Notes: generated from the sequence alone by a model not told the origin. Positions 25,843 through 36,961 are shown, counted from the first letter of the stretch. The stretch: DNA of 64,000 bases from Methanoculleus oceani (GCF_023702065.1 NZ_QFDM01000002.1:372001-436000); one strand, 5' to 3'. Made by a program: numbers and translations.

Positions 25843-26796
25843 TCAACTCCGATACGGGATCTCCAGCACTGCCAGATCGGCCGGCAGAATCACGTCTCCC
25901 TCATAATGTCGCTTTGCATCGCGTATATGGTTTACTGTGCTCGTATACCGGGAACTTATGTGCACCAGGGCAAGCATACGGGCGCCTAATCCCGCTGCCG
26001 CCTCACCGGCCTCGCCGGCGGTGGAATGCAGGACCTCCCGGGCGCGGCCGCTCTCCTGGTCGTCGAACGTGGCGTCGTGGATCAGGAGATCCGCATCCCG
26101 GAGCATCGCCGCTATCCCGGGCTGGTTCTGGAGCGGCCGGGTGTCTCCGGTATAGACGATCTTCCTCCCGGGGCGAGGCTCGCCCATAACATCGGCAGGA
26201 CGGACATCGGTCTCGGTGCCGTCGCGGACGACGCGAACCCCCTCCCCGCGCTGCAGCCGTCCGAAGAGCGGGCCCGGCGGGACGCCGAGCTCGATCGCCC
26301 GCTCGCGGTTGAACCTTCCCGGCCGCTCGTCCTCCTCCATCACGTAGCCGAGCCCGGGAATACCGTGGGACGTGGCAAACGCCCGGACCGTGTAGCCGTT
26401 GAAGGGCACGACCGAACCGTGCTCGAGGGCGTGAGCGGTGACGAAGAAGCCCCGGGTGTGGCGGCTTATCTTCTGCACGAGGTCGACGAACTCGCCAATC
26501 CAGGGCGGGCCGTAGATCGGGAGCGGCTCGGTCCGTCCCATGAACGCGAGCGTCTCGACGAGCCCGAAGACGCCGAGGAAGTGGTCGGCGTGCCAGTGGG
26601 TGATGAAGATGGCGTTCACGGTAAAACCGGTCCGGGCACGCATCATCTGCTGCTGGGTTCCCTCCCCGCAGTCGAAGAGCAGGGTGTCGGAGCCCCGCCG
26701 GATCAGGATGCAGGAGGGGCTCCGTTGCGGCGACGGGAGCGCTCCCGCCGTGCCGAGGAAGTGGACGTGCAGGGTTTCGCCGGCTATACGAACCAC
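25843..26796 (-). CDS. rnz: Ribonuclease Z
   Basis: 317 residues, the usual short RNase Z form. A metallo-beta-lactamase fold that removes 3' trailers from tRNA precursors. Motifs are HFLGTAGALP at the start, DCGEGTQQQM, the zinc motif THWHADHFLG (about residue 66-75), the exosite-like insert with RERAIELGVPPGPLFGRLQ, TGDTRP, and late HDATF and HISSRY. The start overlaps the upstream isomerase gene by 13 nt, indicating an operon. Confidence 0.95.
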   Translation of the reverse strand: MVRIAGETLHVHFLGTAGALPSPQRSPSCILIRRGSDTLLFDCGEGTQQQMMRARTGFTVNAIFITHWHADHFLGVFGLVETLAFMGRTEPLPIYGPPWIGEFVDLVQKISRHTRGFFVTAHALEHGSVVPFNGYTVRAFATSHGIPGLGYVMEEDERPGRFNRERAIELGVPPGPLFGRLQRGEGVRVVRDGTETDVRPADVMGEPRPGRKIVYTGDTRPLQNQPGIAAMLRDADLLIHDATFDDQESGRAREVLHSTAGEAGEAAAGLGARMLALVHISSRYTSTVNHIRDAKRHYEGDVILPADLAVLEIPYRS

Positions 26797-27557
26797 TTCC
26801 TGAATGCTGCAAGGCTCCGTTTTGCCTCCTCAAGCGATCTGCCCTCGATGACGACCGGGCCGGAGTAGTCGCGGGCGACGATCCGCCCGACCTTCTCCCA
26901 GACGATGGTGCCGTCGCCGAGCGCCAGGTGCTCGTCCGACTGCCCGTGGTTGTCGTGGACGTGCAGGTGGCTGATCTCTTTAACATGCGCAAGGAACGCA
27001 TCGACCTGGCCGTTGGTGTTGGCATGCCCGATATCGAGCGTGACCCCGATCCCCGCTATCCCCTCCGTGAGACCGAGGATCTCCTCGGGGTAGCGGCAGA
27101 GGAAGTCCTTGATGCTGATCATGTTCTCGACGCATGCCAGGACGCCGTGCTCCTCCGCGTACCTCCCGATCTCGACGAGCGCGGTCTTCTGCATCTCCCA
27201 GACCTTCTCGGGGACGAGTTTCCCCACGGGGGAGACGAACCCGGGGTGGACCGTCACCCGGTCGGTCAGGGCGGCCGCGTGCTGGATGCAGCAGCACGTC
27301 TGGCGGATGGATTCGCGCCAGATGGGGTAGTTCAGCGACGCGAGGTTTAAGTCGCTGTAGGGAGCGTGAACGGTCGCGCGAAGGCCGGTGCTCTCGAGAT
27401 TCTCCCGGACGGCGGCGAAGTTCTCGGGGTTATCCAGACGATACTTCCCGTCGGCGACGATCTCCCAGCCGGTATACCCGAGTTCCTCAAGCCCGTAGAC
27501 CCAGTCCCGCGACTCCCAGACTTTCGATGAGGATGAAAAATACGGAGCAAGACTCAT
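26784..27557 (-). CDS. Sugar phosphate isomerase/epimerase-like TIM barrel
   Basis: 257 residues of the AP-endonuclease-2 (xylose isomerase-like) superfamily. Metal-ligand segments are visible in order: TVHAPY, VTVHPGF, CVENM with Glu, TLDIGHAN, HLHVHDNHG, and VVIEGRS with the final Glu. Sequence alone cannot separate an isomerase from an endonuclease IV-like enzyme; the length and motifs fit the COG1082-type isomerases. The substrate is unknown. Coupled on both sides: its start overlaps the UPF0200 stop by 4 nt and its end overlaps rnz. Confidence 0.8.
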   Translation of the reverse strand: MSLAPYFSSSSKVWESRDWVYGLEELGYTGWEIVADGKYRLDNPENFAAVRENLESTGLRATVHAPYSDLNLASLNYPIWRESIRQTCCCIQHAAALTDRVTVHPGFVSPVGKLVPEKVWEMQKTALVEIGRYAEEHGVLACVENMISIKDFLCRYPEEILGLTEGIAGIGVTLDIGHANTNGQVDAFLAHVKEISHLHVHDNHGQSDEHLALGDGTIVWEKVGRIVARDYSGPVVIEGRSLEEAKRSLAAFRKWFV

Positions 27558-28102
27558 TCTATCCCTCCCAACCGGCAGAGCAGGGCACGGATCTCTGCGG
27601 CAAACTCTTCAAGCGTTCCTTCGTTCGTGACCCGGCAGTCCGCGAGGGAGAGAGCCCTGCCGAGTCCCCACCCGAGTTCCCGCTCGTCGCGGACCCGGAG
27701 TTCTTCGGCGGTGAGAGAGTCGTCGGATCGGCCCCGGCTCGCGAGCCGCCGGTAACGCGTCTCAAACGACGAGACGATCCCGATGAGCGTGAAGTCGGGG
27801 AAGTGCCCCCGAAACGTCGTCACCTCGTAGTCCCCCCGAATACCGTCCACCATAACCACCGGAGCGGACTCTGCCTCGATGGCCGGAATGGTGATCCGGG
27901 CGATGGCGTCCATGCCGAGGTCAGCGCGCAACTTTCCCGCAATCGCGCCGAGGTTCGCGTCCGTGGCCGGAAGCCCGGCTTCCTTCACCCGTTCCCGTAT
28001 CGCATCCCCCATGATCACGACCGGGATCCCGAGGTCTCTGGCTATCCGTGACACCTCTCCCTTCCCGCTTGCTGGCATCCCGACGATTCCAATAACCTTC
28101 AT
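27554..28102 (-). CDS. UPF0200-family P-loop kinase-like protein
   Basis: 182 residues from the ATG at 28102, chosen for the GGAGG 6 nt upstream. Residues 4-15 form a P-loop, GIVGMPASGKGE. The following GIPVVIMGDAIRERV and VDGIRGDYEVTTFR are typical of UPF0200, a family of dephospho-CoA-kinase-like NTPases found in archaea. The true substrate is not established. It starts the minus-strand operon with the isomerase and rnz. Confidence 0.85.
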   Translation of the reverse strand: MKVIGIVGMPASGKGEVSRIARDLGIPVVIMGDAIRERVKEAGLPATDANLGAIAGKLRADLGMDAIARITIPAIEAESAPVVMVDGIRGDYEVTTFRGHFPDFTLIGIVSSFETRYRRLASRGRSDDSLTAEELRVRDERELGWGLGRALSLADCRVTNEGTLEEFAAEIRALLCRLGGIE

Positions 28103-28259
28103 CCGGTTCCTCCATGTTATGCTATCGTATCCAGAACAGCGGGCCGTGCCGGTGCGAGACCGGTTGCAGGGTCCCGGCGGTGCAGGCTGTGGCGGCCGCC
28201 ACAAACATCTCAATAAACGTGCGTTCCCGTCGATATTATGCTTAACGTCACCGGAACAG

Positions 28260-28958
28260 TTACTGCTCCGGGTCGTAGGCGACCTCGCCGTCTTCCCGGG
28301 TCCGTACACGAACCCTGCGACCGAGCGGCGCCGCTGCCGCCTCGAGTTCCTGCCGGGTCAGGGGCACGAAACCCGCGGCCACCCCCTGCTGGAGCACGAG
28401 GTCGAGCCCGCGGGCAGCCTCCGCGATGGGCGGGAGATCTTCCTCGCGCCCCCGGAAGAGGGTGACCACGATCTCGCAGGTCTCGAGGCTGCCGTCGGCC
28501 TTCGCCCGTTTGCAGGCGGCGAGCGACTGCTTCACCGCATCGGCGGCAGTAAGTTCCAGGAGGTCGTCGTAGCGCTCCCACGTCGTCTTGATATCGAGCG
28601 CGATCATCTCCACCAGGTGCCGGCCGGTCAGCTCCTCGATCACCCGGGGAAAGATGCCGTTCGTATGCAGGCCCACAGAGAACCCCATCGTGCGGGCGGC
28701 GGCGGCCAGATGGACGAGCGCCGGCCCCTGCAGGGTCGGTTCTCCCCCGGAGAAGACCACGGCGCCTGCAACCGTGCGGGAACCCCGGATCATCGCGATG
28801 ATCTCGTCCGCGTCGCGAAGGTCCTCCCCGCCCTGGATGGGGACGTTATGGCAGTAGAAGCAGCGCGCGGGGCACCCCCGGAGAAAGACGGTGCAGGCCG
28901 CCCGCCCCCGCCAGTCGACGGTGCTGATCGGGACAAAACCTCCGAAATTAACGTACAA
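28260..28958 (-). CDS. NrdG-like radical SAM activating enzyme
   Basis: 232 residues. The iron-sulfur motif CPARCFYC (CxxxCxxC) is at about residues 29-36, followed by the SAM-binding FSGGEPTLQ (about 69-77) and LHTNG. The start YVNFGGFVPISTVDWRG is typical of the NrdG2-type activases of anaerobic ribonucleotide reductase. The length is ordinary for glycyl-radical activases. It would use SAM and a 4Fe-4S cluster to install the glycyl radical on NrdD, which is not encoded in this window. It diverges from thiC. Confidence 0.85.
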   Translation of the reverse strand: MYVNFGGFVPISTVDWRGRAACTVFLRGCPARCFYCHNVPIQGGEDLRDADEIIAMIRGSRTVAGAVVFSGGEPTLQGPALVHLAAAARTMGFSVGLHTNGIFPRVIEELTGRHLVEMIALDIKTTWERYDDLLELTAADAVKQSLAACKRAKADGSLETCEIVVTLFRGREEDLPPIAEAARGLDLVLQQGVAAGFVPLTRQELEAAAAPLGRRVRVRTREDGEVAYDPEQ

Positions 28959-29039
28959 ATGATCACCAGACGATAAAGAGGTGCTTCGTTATTTCTTGTA
29001 AGTCTTGGCTTTCCGGCTATGAAACAAGATCTGAATAAG

Positions 29040-29125
29040 AGTAAGTCAAGTTTACTTGTCAAGAGAACAACCCGATTTTAGACAGGATTCTAAAAACAAG
29101 CCTTTATCAACTCTTTTCCTCAAAT
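29040..29125 (+). promoter_or_regulatory. thiC promoter region with small inverted repeat
   Basis: CAAGT-TT-ACTTG at 29047-29058 lies among repeated GTCAAG words and is followed by a TATA-like CTTTATCAA (29102-29110) about 25-30 nt before the thiC ATG. I do not see the conserved motifs of a TPP riboswitch. Confidence 0.3.
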
Positions 29126-29133
29126 ATAAGGCC

Positions 29134-30408
29134 ATGGGTCTCATAGAAGACGCCCGGCGCGGCGTCGTCACCGAAGAGATGCGGATCGTCGCAGCAGCGG
29201 AAGGTGTAACCGAAGAGTTCGTCAGGCGCGGCGTGGCCGAGGGCCACATCGTCATTCCGGTCTCCCCCTACCGGAAGGTGAAGATCTGCGGTATCGGCGA
29301 AGGGCTCAGGACGAAGGTCAACGCGAGCATCGGGACGTCGTCGGATATGGTCGACGTCGATATGGAGATCGAGAAGGTCCGGCAGGCCGAGCGCGCCGGT
29401 GCAGACACGCTGATGGAGCTCTCCACCGGCGGCGACTTTGCGGAGATCCGGCGCCGGGTCGTCGAGGCGACCACCCTCTCGGTCGGGTCGGTCCCGCTCT
29501 ACCAGGCGTTCATCGAGGCCGCCCGGAAGCACGGGGCGGTCGTCAACATGGAAGAGGACGACCTCTTCCGGATCACGGCGGAGCAGGCGAAGCTCGGGAC
29601 TAACTTCATGGCGATCCACACCGGGATCAACTACGAGACGATGAAGCGCCTGCAGAACCAGGGACGGCACGGGGGGCTCGTTTCCCGGGGCGGGGCGTTC
29701 ATGACCGCGTGGATGCTCCACAACGAGAAGGAGAACCCGCTTTATTCGGAGTTCGACTACCTAGTCGAGATCCTCAAGGAGCACGAGGTCACCCTCTCCT
29801 TCGGCAACGGGATGCGGGCGGGTGCAGTCCATGACGCGACCGACCGTGCCCAGATCCAGGAACTGCTCATCAACGCGGAACTCGCCGACAAGGCACATGC
29901 AGAGGGCGTGCAGGCGATCGTCGAGGGGCCGGGGCATATCCCGGTCGACGAGATCCAGACCAACGTCGTCCTGCAAAAGCGGGTCACGAACCGGAAACCG
30001 TTCTACATGCTCGGCCCGCTCGTCACCGATATCGCGCCCGGCTACGACGACCGGGTGGCCGCCATCGGGGCCGCGCTCTCCTCCTCCTACGGCGCCGATT
30101 TCATCTGCTACGTGACGCCGGCGGAGCACCTGGCGCTCCCCACCCCCGAGGAGGTCTACGAGGGCGTCATCAGCTCGAGGATCGCCGCTCACGTCGGGGA
30201 TATGATCAAGCTCAAAACGCGCGATGCCGACCTCGAGATGGGACACGCCCGCCGGGACCTCGACTGGGAGCGGCAGTTTGCGGTCGCGATCAACCCCGAG
30301 CGCGCCCGGGCGATCAGGGCCGAGCGGATGCCGGCCGACGCCGACGCCTGCACGATGTGCGGGGACTACTGTGCGCTGAAGATCGTCGGGCGTCACTTTA
30401 ACTTCTGA
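29134..30408 (+). CDS. thiC: Phosphomethylpyrimidine synthase ThiC
   Basis: 424 residues from the ATG at 29134 (MGLIEDARRG), chosen by length and the TATA spacing; a start at 29056 would add 26 unconserved residues. Converts aminoimidazole ribotide to the thiamine pyrimidine by a non-canonical radical SAM reaction. Motifs are KVNASIGTSSD, ADTLMELSTGGD, VEGPGHIPVDEI, LGPLVTDIAPGYDD and the C-terminal cluster CTMCGDYC (CxxCxxxC) of the short archaeal form. Monocistronic; followed by structured repeat copy B. Confidence 0.95.
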   Translation: MGLIEDARRGVVTEEMRIVAAAEGVTEEFVRRGVAEGHIVIPVSPYRKVKICGIGEGLRTKVNASIGTSSDMVDVDMEIEKVRQAERAGADTLMELSTGGDFAEIRRRVVEATTLSVGSVPLYQAFIEAARKHGAVVNMEEDDLFRITAEQAKLGTNFMAIHTGINYETMKRLQNQGRHGGLVSRGGAFMTAWMLHNEKENPLYSEFDYLVEILKEHEVTLSFGNGMRAGAVHDATDRAQIQELLINAELADKAHAEGVQAIVEGPGHIPVDEIQTNVVLQKRVTNRKPFYMLGPLVTDIAPGYDDRVAAIGAALSSSYGADFICYVTPAEHLALPTPEEVYEGVISSRIAAHVGDMIKLKTRDADLEMGHARRDLDWERQFAVAINPERARAIRAERMPADADACTMCGDYCALKIVGRHFNF

Positions 30409-30419
30409 TGGGGATGGGG

Positions 30420-30860
30420 GAGCGGGAGAGCGCTTCCTGAAACCCCCCACCGATTTTATTTGTATTCGCTGAAGAGCAAGGGCTGTTCGTTTCCAGCAGT
30501 CCCGGTACAGTGGACCGTGGGGATATCGCCACTGGGGGAGGGGCTGACGGGGAGGGGGGCACGCCCCCTCCCCTGTCTCCAACTCAAACTATTGTTGCTC
30601 AAGCTCGCTATGCTCACACCCCCATCACCCCCACCCCACCCGGCCTTCGGCCTCCTCCCCCGCCCCCCAGGGGCGGGGGCAGTGCGTGGCGATATCCCCA
30701 CGAAATCCGTGGTTCGTTACGCGACAGGCCAGAAGGCAGGAGCGTGAGCACCGTCAGGTGCGAAGAACCGGAGCCTGAGAAACCATCAGACTCCAGAAAC
30801 AACCACCCGGGGGACAGAATCCCATAGCAAGACCCGGGTCCTTGCATCCTCCCTCCGCCA
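30420..30860. repeat. Structured dispersed intergenic repeat, copy B
   Basis: The 559 nt between thiC and the cyclo-ligase gene have no supportable gene. 30530-30700 repeats 9810-10050: GGAGGGGCTGACGGGGAG, the CCCCCTCCCCTGTCTCC block, the CACCCGGCCTTCGGCCTCC hairpin, CCGCCCC..GGGGCGGGGG and GCAGTGCGTGGCGATA. At 30738-30765 the GAGCACCGTCAGGTGC core appears in reverse orientation relative to 51.4 kb. Internal differences keep the hairpins paired. Confidence 0.7.
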
Positions 30861-30967
30861 GTTCCGGGAGGTCTGCCGCGAGGAGCAAACAGCAGAGAAG
30901 TAGACTGCCTGTGCCCCACCCCGGAGCATGCATACTTTATGGTCTGATTGAGCCAAACTCTCTTACA

Positions 30968-31544
30968 ATGAGCCAGACAAAGGCGGCCCTCCGCGAGCAG
31001 GCAAAGGAAGCCCGGTCCCTTCTATCCCCTGCGGAGATCGCCACGTACAGCAGCAGCATCGAAGAAAGGCTTCTTGACCTCCTCAACGGATTTACGACCG
31101 TCATGGTCTACGCCTCCAAAGCCCCGGAGGTCGAGACCAAAGGCCTGATCGCGGACCTGAACCTCCGGGGCGTGCGGGTCGTCGTGCCCATCATCGAACG
31201 AGAGACCTGCAGCCTCCGCCTCTCCTACCTGCCGGACCCCGCGGTCCTTGTTCCCAGCACGTTCAACGTGCCCGAACCGATCGGCCACGAATTTCCGGCC
31301 CGGCCCGAGGACGTCGAGGTCGTCGTCATACCGATGCTCGCCTTCGACGCCGAAGGAAACCGCCTCGGCTACGGTGCCGGGTACTACGACCGCTTTCTCT
31401 GCCGGTACCCGCACCAAAAGAAGATCGGCATCGCCTTCTCCTGCCAGGAGGCACAGAGCATTCCTGCCGACGATAACGATGTGAAGATGGATTACATCGT
31501 TACAGAAAAGGGGATCATCCGGCACAACGGGAGGAAGGGCTTGG

Positions 31545-31555
<11 letters not shown>
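30968..31555 (+). CDS. 5-formyltetrahydrofolate cyclo-ligase family protein
   Basis: 195 residues from the ATG at 30968 (MSQTKAALRE). Family motifs are the N-terminal KAALREQAKEAR, a middle VMVYASKAPEVETKGLI, then VVIPMLAFDAEGNRLGYGAGYYDRFL (about 128-153), the ATP/phosphate-binding signature. The family converts 5-formyl-folate to methenyl-folate with ATP. In methanogens, which use tetrahydromethanopterin, the physiological substrate is uncertain. The TATA box of the next gene overlaps its last codons. Confidence 0.9.
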
Positions 31556-34030
<2,475 letters not shown>

Positions 34031-34058
34031 GGAGGGTGCCCCCCAGGGGGCGCTCCTC
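34031..34058 (+). terminator. G/C hairpin after the Cdc48 gene
   Basis: GCCCCC-CA-GGGGGC (34038-34051), extended by weaker pairs outside, directly after the Cdc48 stop and before the Hsp20 gene. It probably separates the two transcripts or attenuates read-through. Confidence 0.35.
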
Positions 34059-34106
34059 CCCGGGGGGTTATGCGACCCTCTCATCAGCAGAGACAGAAAC
34101 AACGTG

Positions 34107-34565
34107 ATGCACATGAGTGACAGCCCAGCAGACATCTTCGAGCAACTCAACGAACTGATGAAACGCCTCATGGAGCAGGGGCTCAAAGAGCAGGGAGACC
34201 AGAACAGGCCGTTCGCCTACGGATTCAAGATCGTCCTCCACGATGCCGGTAAACCGGAGACACCGGCGAAGGAAGCGGCTCCCATGACAGAGCCGGGAGA
34301 ACCCTCCTCCGAGGGGACCATCGAGCCGATAGCAGAGATGTACACGACCGATGACGACGTGACGGTGGCGATCGATCTCCCGGGTGTCGATAAGGAGCAT
34401 ATTCACCTGTCACTCATCAACGGGACATTGACGATCATCGCAGGCGGCAACCAGTTGACCTCGGTGGAGGTGCCGGCCGTGGATGCCGACTCCATGCAGT
34501 CGAACTACAAGCACGGCGTCCTGGAGATCAAATTCTCCCGGGGCAAATCGATCAGGATCGACTGA
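34107..34565 (+). CDS. Hsp20/alpha-crystallin-family small heat-shock protein
   Basis: 152 residues. Starts cluster at 34104 (GTG), 34107 and 34113 (ATG); the last gives MSDSPADIFEQL. The N-terminal amphipathic helix (ADIFEQLNELMKRLMEQ) precedes an acidic linker and a crystallin domain (about 75-152) with VTVAIDLPGVDKEHIHLSL and HGVLEIKFSR, the strand-8 signature. The usual C-terminal Ile-x-Ile anchor is replaced by KSIRID. It prevents aggregation of unfolded protein. It sits after the Cdc48 unfoldase, a sensible protein-quality neighbour. Confidence 0.85.
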   Translation: MHMSDSPADIFEQLNELMKRLMEQGLKEQGDQNRPFAYGFKIVLHDAGKPETPAKEAAPMTEPGEPSSEGTIEPIAEMYTTDDDVTVAIDLPGVDKEHIHLSLINGTLTIIAGGNQLTSVEVPAVDADSMQSNYKHGVLEIKFSRGKSIRID

Positions 34566-35044
34566 AACGGCAAAGCGCCTGCCGGTCCGGGACCCGGCAA
34601 GGCCACAATACTTTTTGCCGGACATCCCATTTCCGCCCGGGAACCCGCAGACCGGCAGGCGCCGGGCGGGAGGCTGCAAGGAACATACACCTTCTTTTCG
34701 TACTCTCCACTTTCCAGCCCTCCTCTCGACCGCACCCGGAAGTTCTCTCCCGGAGATGACGCGCGGTCGTCACCCGGGCAACCGTATGCGAGCCTCTGAA
34801 ATGCTGCTTTCGACGAGACTCCAATCGGCGGCAACCCCGAAAAAAAGTGACAAAAAGCATAAAAGGCAGTATAATAGTCTCATCGTCGCCGTCGGGAACA
34901 TGTGCCGCGAAGGATCGCTGAGAAAGACGATCCCAAAAATTGGTTGCCACAGCCAACCATTTTTCAAGGCAGCAACACCTACATATACAGTAATACCTAT
35001 CTACTAGTCGTAAGGGCTATGCCCGTCCAGGTAGTGGTGATTAT
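34566..35044. other. Intergenic region between hsp20 and fbp
   Basis: 479 nt. The G/C-rich first half (34566-34800) has no supportable gene in either strand. The A/T-rich second half holds a hairpin (34935-34964), a TATA-like CATATACAG (34981-34989), and a GGTGATT (35034-35040) just before the fbp start. The leader of fbp is thus unusually long if transcription begins near the TATA. Confidence 0.5.
34935..34964. terminator. Hairpin flanked by A5 and T5
   Basis: TGGTTG-N7-CAACCA with AAAAA on the left and TTTTT on the right. It looks like a bidirectional, rho-independent-style terminator. It lies 80 nt upstream of the fbp start, so it may end read-through from hsp20 or act as an fbp control element. 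Confidence 0.4.
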
Positions 35045-36142
35045 ATGGTTAAGACCACCGTGTCCGTAATTAAAGCAGATGTAGGCAGTTTCCCGGGGCA
35101 CTCCCGCACCCACCCGAAGCTCCTCGAGATGGCCGCCCGGAGACTCAAGGAGGCAGAAGGCAGCATCCTCATCGACTCGTACGTCACCCACTGCGGTGAC
35201 GACCTCGAGCTGATCATGACGCACACCAAAGGGGAGGATAACGAGGAGATCCACAAGCTGGCGTGGGATATCTTCATGGAATGCGCCGGGCTCGCCAAGG
35301 AGATGAAACTCTACGGCGCCGGCCAGGACCTGCTCGGAGATGCGTTCAGCGGCAACGTCAAGGGGATGGGACCCGGTGTTGCCGAGATGGAGTTTGAGGA
35401 GCGGGGTTCCGACCCGGTCCTGGTCTTCATGGCCGACAAGACCGAGCCCGGGGCGTGGAACTACTTCCTCTACAAGATCTTCGCCGACCCCTTCAGCACG
35501 TCCGGTCTCGTCATCGACCCGTCGCTGCACGAGGGATTCACCTTCGAGGTCCACGACGTCATAGAGAAGCGGAAGATCCTCTTCAACACACCCGAAGAGT
35601 CCTACAGTCTCCTTGCCTATATCGGAGCACCGAGCCGCTACGTCATCAAATACGTCTGGAAGAGGGACGGCACAATCGGGGCCTCCACAAGCACCCAGCG
35701 GCTGAACCTGATGGCCGGCCGGTATGTCGGCAAAGACGATCCGGTCATGATCATCCGGGCGCAGAGCGGATTCCCGGCGGTAGGCGAGGTCATCGACCCC
35801 TTCAGGACGCCCATCCTCGTGGCAGGCTGGATGCGCGGTTCGCACCACGGGCCGTTCATGCCGGTGGGCGTCTGCGATGCAAACTGCACGCAGTTCGACG
35901 GACCGCCCCGGGTCATCTGCCTCGGGTTCCAGGTTTGCAACGGGAAACTGATCGGGCCTGCAGACATGTTCGACGACCCGGCGTTCAACCGTGTCCGCGA
36001 CCAGTGCTGCGAGCTCTCCAGCGTGCTCCGGGCCCACGGGCCGTTCGAACCGCACCGCCTCTCGCTCGAGGAGATGGAGTACACCACCCTCCCGGGCGTC
36101 GAGAAGCAGTTCAAGGACCGCTGGGAAGACCTTCCCGAATAA
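35045..36142 (+). CDS. fbp: Fructose-1,6-bisphosphate aldolase/phosphatase (class V)
   Basis: 365 residues, full length. The bifunctional archaeal gluconeogenic enzyme that condenses triose phosphates and removes the 1-phosphate. Signature positions are VSVIKADVGSFPGHSRTH at the start, HCGDDLELIM with the metal-binding Asp pair, GAGQDLLGDAFSGN, the aldolase Schiff-base region YVIKYVWKRDGT, and a late GPPRVICLGFQV. The TATG start is preceded by GGTGATT. Monocistronic. It supplies hexose phosphate from acetyl-CoA/pyruvate in an autotroph. Confidence 0.97.
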   Translation: MVKTTVSVIKADVGSFPGHSRTHPKLLEMAARRLKEAEGSILIDSYVTHCGDDLELIMTHTKGEDNEEIHKLAWDIFMECAGLAKEMKLYGAGQDLLGDAFSGNVKGMGPGVAEMEFEERGSDPVLVFMADKTEPGAWNYFLYKIFADPFSTSGLVIDPSLHEGFTFEVHDVIEKRKILFNTPEESYSLLAYIGAPSRYVIKYVWKRDGTIGASTSTQRLNLMAGRYVGKDDPVMIIRAQSGFPAVGEVIDPFRTPILVAGWMRGSHHGPFMPVGVCDANCTQFDGPPRVICLGFQVCNGKLIGPADMFDDPAFNRVRDQCCELSSVLRAHGPFEPHRLSLEEMEYTTLPGVEKQFKDRWEDLPE

Positions 36143-36199
36143 CTCCCTCTTTTTGATCGGCCGGCCGTGGAACTGCTGTTTCTGCTGAGCGGTTGCTTA

Positions 36200-36340
36200 T
36201 GACGCCTTATCGGTGGCCTGTGACACCTGACGGTTGCCATGATGGCTTACCCGGTCGGGAGTGGCACCTGGCGGTGCCGCGGCGTCCACCAGTCGGAAGC
36301 CAGGACCTGACGGTGCTGCGGCTCCCCGGGTCGCCCATAG
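36200..36340. repeat. Three degenerate ~40-nt tandem units with hairpin core
   Basis: CACCTGACGGT (36224), CACCTGGCGGT (36265) and GACCTGACGGT (36304) recur with spacings of 41 and 39 nt within loosely similar flanks. The middle unit forms a perfect GGCACC-TGGC-GGTGCC hairpin (36263-36278). The core resembles the hairpins at 9.6-10 and 51.4 kb. It lies between fbp and the LSm gene. Confidence 0.5.
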
Positions 36341-36377
36341 GAAACCTTAATGCACGAAGATAACCATATAAGAACAG

Positions 36378-36614
36378 ATGGTTAACGGCATTGTACTCCC
36401 CGTAAAGAAGGTTTTTTCACTCGTGGACTCTAAAATCGTCGTTGAGATCAAGGATGACGGCAGAAAACTCCAGGGACGGCTCGTGGCGGTGGATGAACAC
36501 CTGAATCTGCACATGGACGAAACCACCGAGTACACCGGAGAGCAGCGGGGCCGCACCCTCGGGACCGTCGTCATACGCGGCAATAATATCCTGACCATTG
36601 CACCCCTCCTCTGA
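36378..36614 (+). CDS. Sm-like (LSm/SmAP) RNA-binding protein
   Basis: 78 residues covering one Sm fold: Sm1 with KVFSLVDSKIVVEIKDDGRKLQGRLVAVDEHLNLHM and Sm2 with LGTVVIRGNNILTI. The family forms hexa- or heptameric rings that bind U-rich RNA. It is 5 nt upstream of a winged-helix gene, so the two probably form an operon. The sequence is close to the generic SmAP pattern with no extension. Confidence 0.9.
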   Translation: MVNGIVLPVKKVFSLVDSKIVVEIKDDGRKLQGRLVAVDEHLNLHMDETTEYTGEQRGRTLGTVVIRGNNILTIAPLL

Positions 36615-36619
36615 TAGCC

Positions 36620-36961
36620 ATGTCCGACCAGGAGGAAGAAGCACTCAAAGTTATCCAGTCCCACCGTCAGGGAGTCCTCCAGAGCGAGCTCTGGAAACTT
36701 CTTGATATCGACAGCAGGAAGTGCTCAAGGATTGTGAAGCGGCTGCTGGATGCCGGGTTGATCGAACGCATCGAGTTCCGCAGCGACGGCATCAAGACCT
36801 ATCTTCTGCGGGCGAAGAAACGGGCGATCGATCCCTGTATCATCCTTGCGGGAGGAGAAGTTCTTCCGTGCATCGGCTGCGATCAGGAATGCACCCCGGA
36901 AGCGTGCGCGCTCCTCCTCGACTGGATGTACCAGCTTGCTCTTGAAGAGTATCAAGAGTAA
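36620..36961 (+). CDS. Winged-helix protein with C-terminal cysteine cluster
   Basis: 113 residues. Residues about 5-65 form a MarR/Lrp-like or Rpc34-like winged helix (GVLQSELWKLLDIDSRKCSRIVKRLLDAGLIERI, with a wing ending KTYLL). The tail holds five cysteines, C73, C84, C87, C91 and C96 (C-x10-C-x2-C-x3-C-x4-C), suited to an iron-sulfur cluster or zinc. Such wHTH-plus-cysteine proteins resemble the Rpc34/TFIIE-like factors of archaea. A redox-sensing transcription factor is my inference. It is co-transcribed with LSm. Confidence 0.75.
   Translation: MSDQEEEALKVIQSHRQGVLQSELWKLLDIDSRKCSRIVKRLLDAGLIERIEFRSDGIKTYLLRAKKRAIDPCIILAGGEVLPCIGCDQECTPEACALLLDWMYQLALEEYQE

Noticed and set aside
28960-29133. 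A possible TPP riboswitch before thiC
   Set aside because: The conserved CTGAGA-type and other TPP motifs were not found; only a short inverted repeat is present.
34552-34967. Two minus-strand ORFs between hsp20 and fbp, one with a signal-peptide-like start
   Set aside because: Neither has a family, a ribosome binding site or sensible composition; the hydrophobic start is likely chance in A/T-rich DNA.
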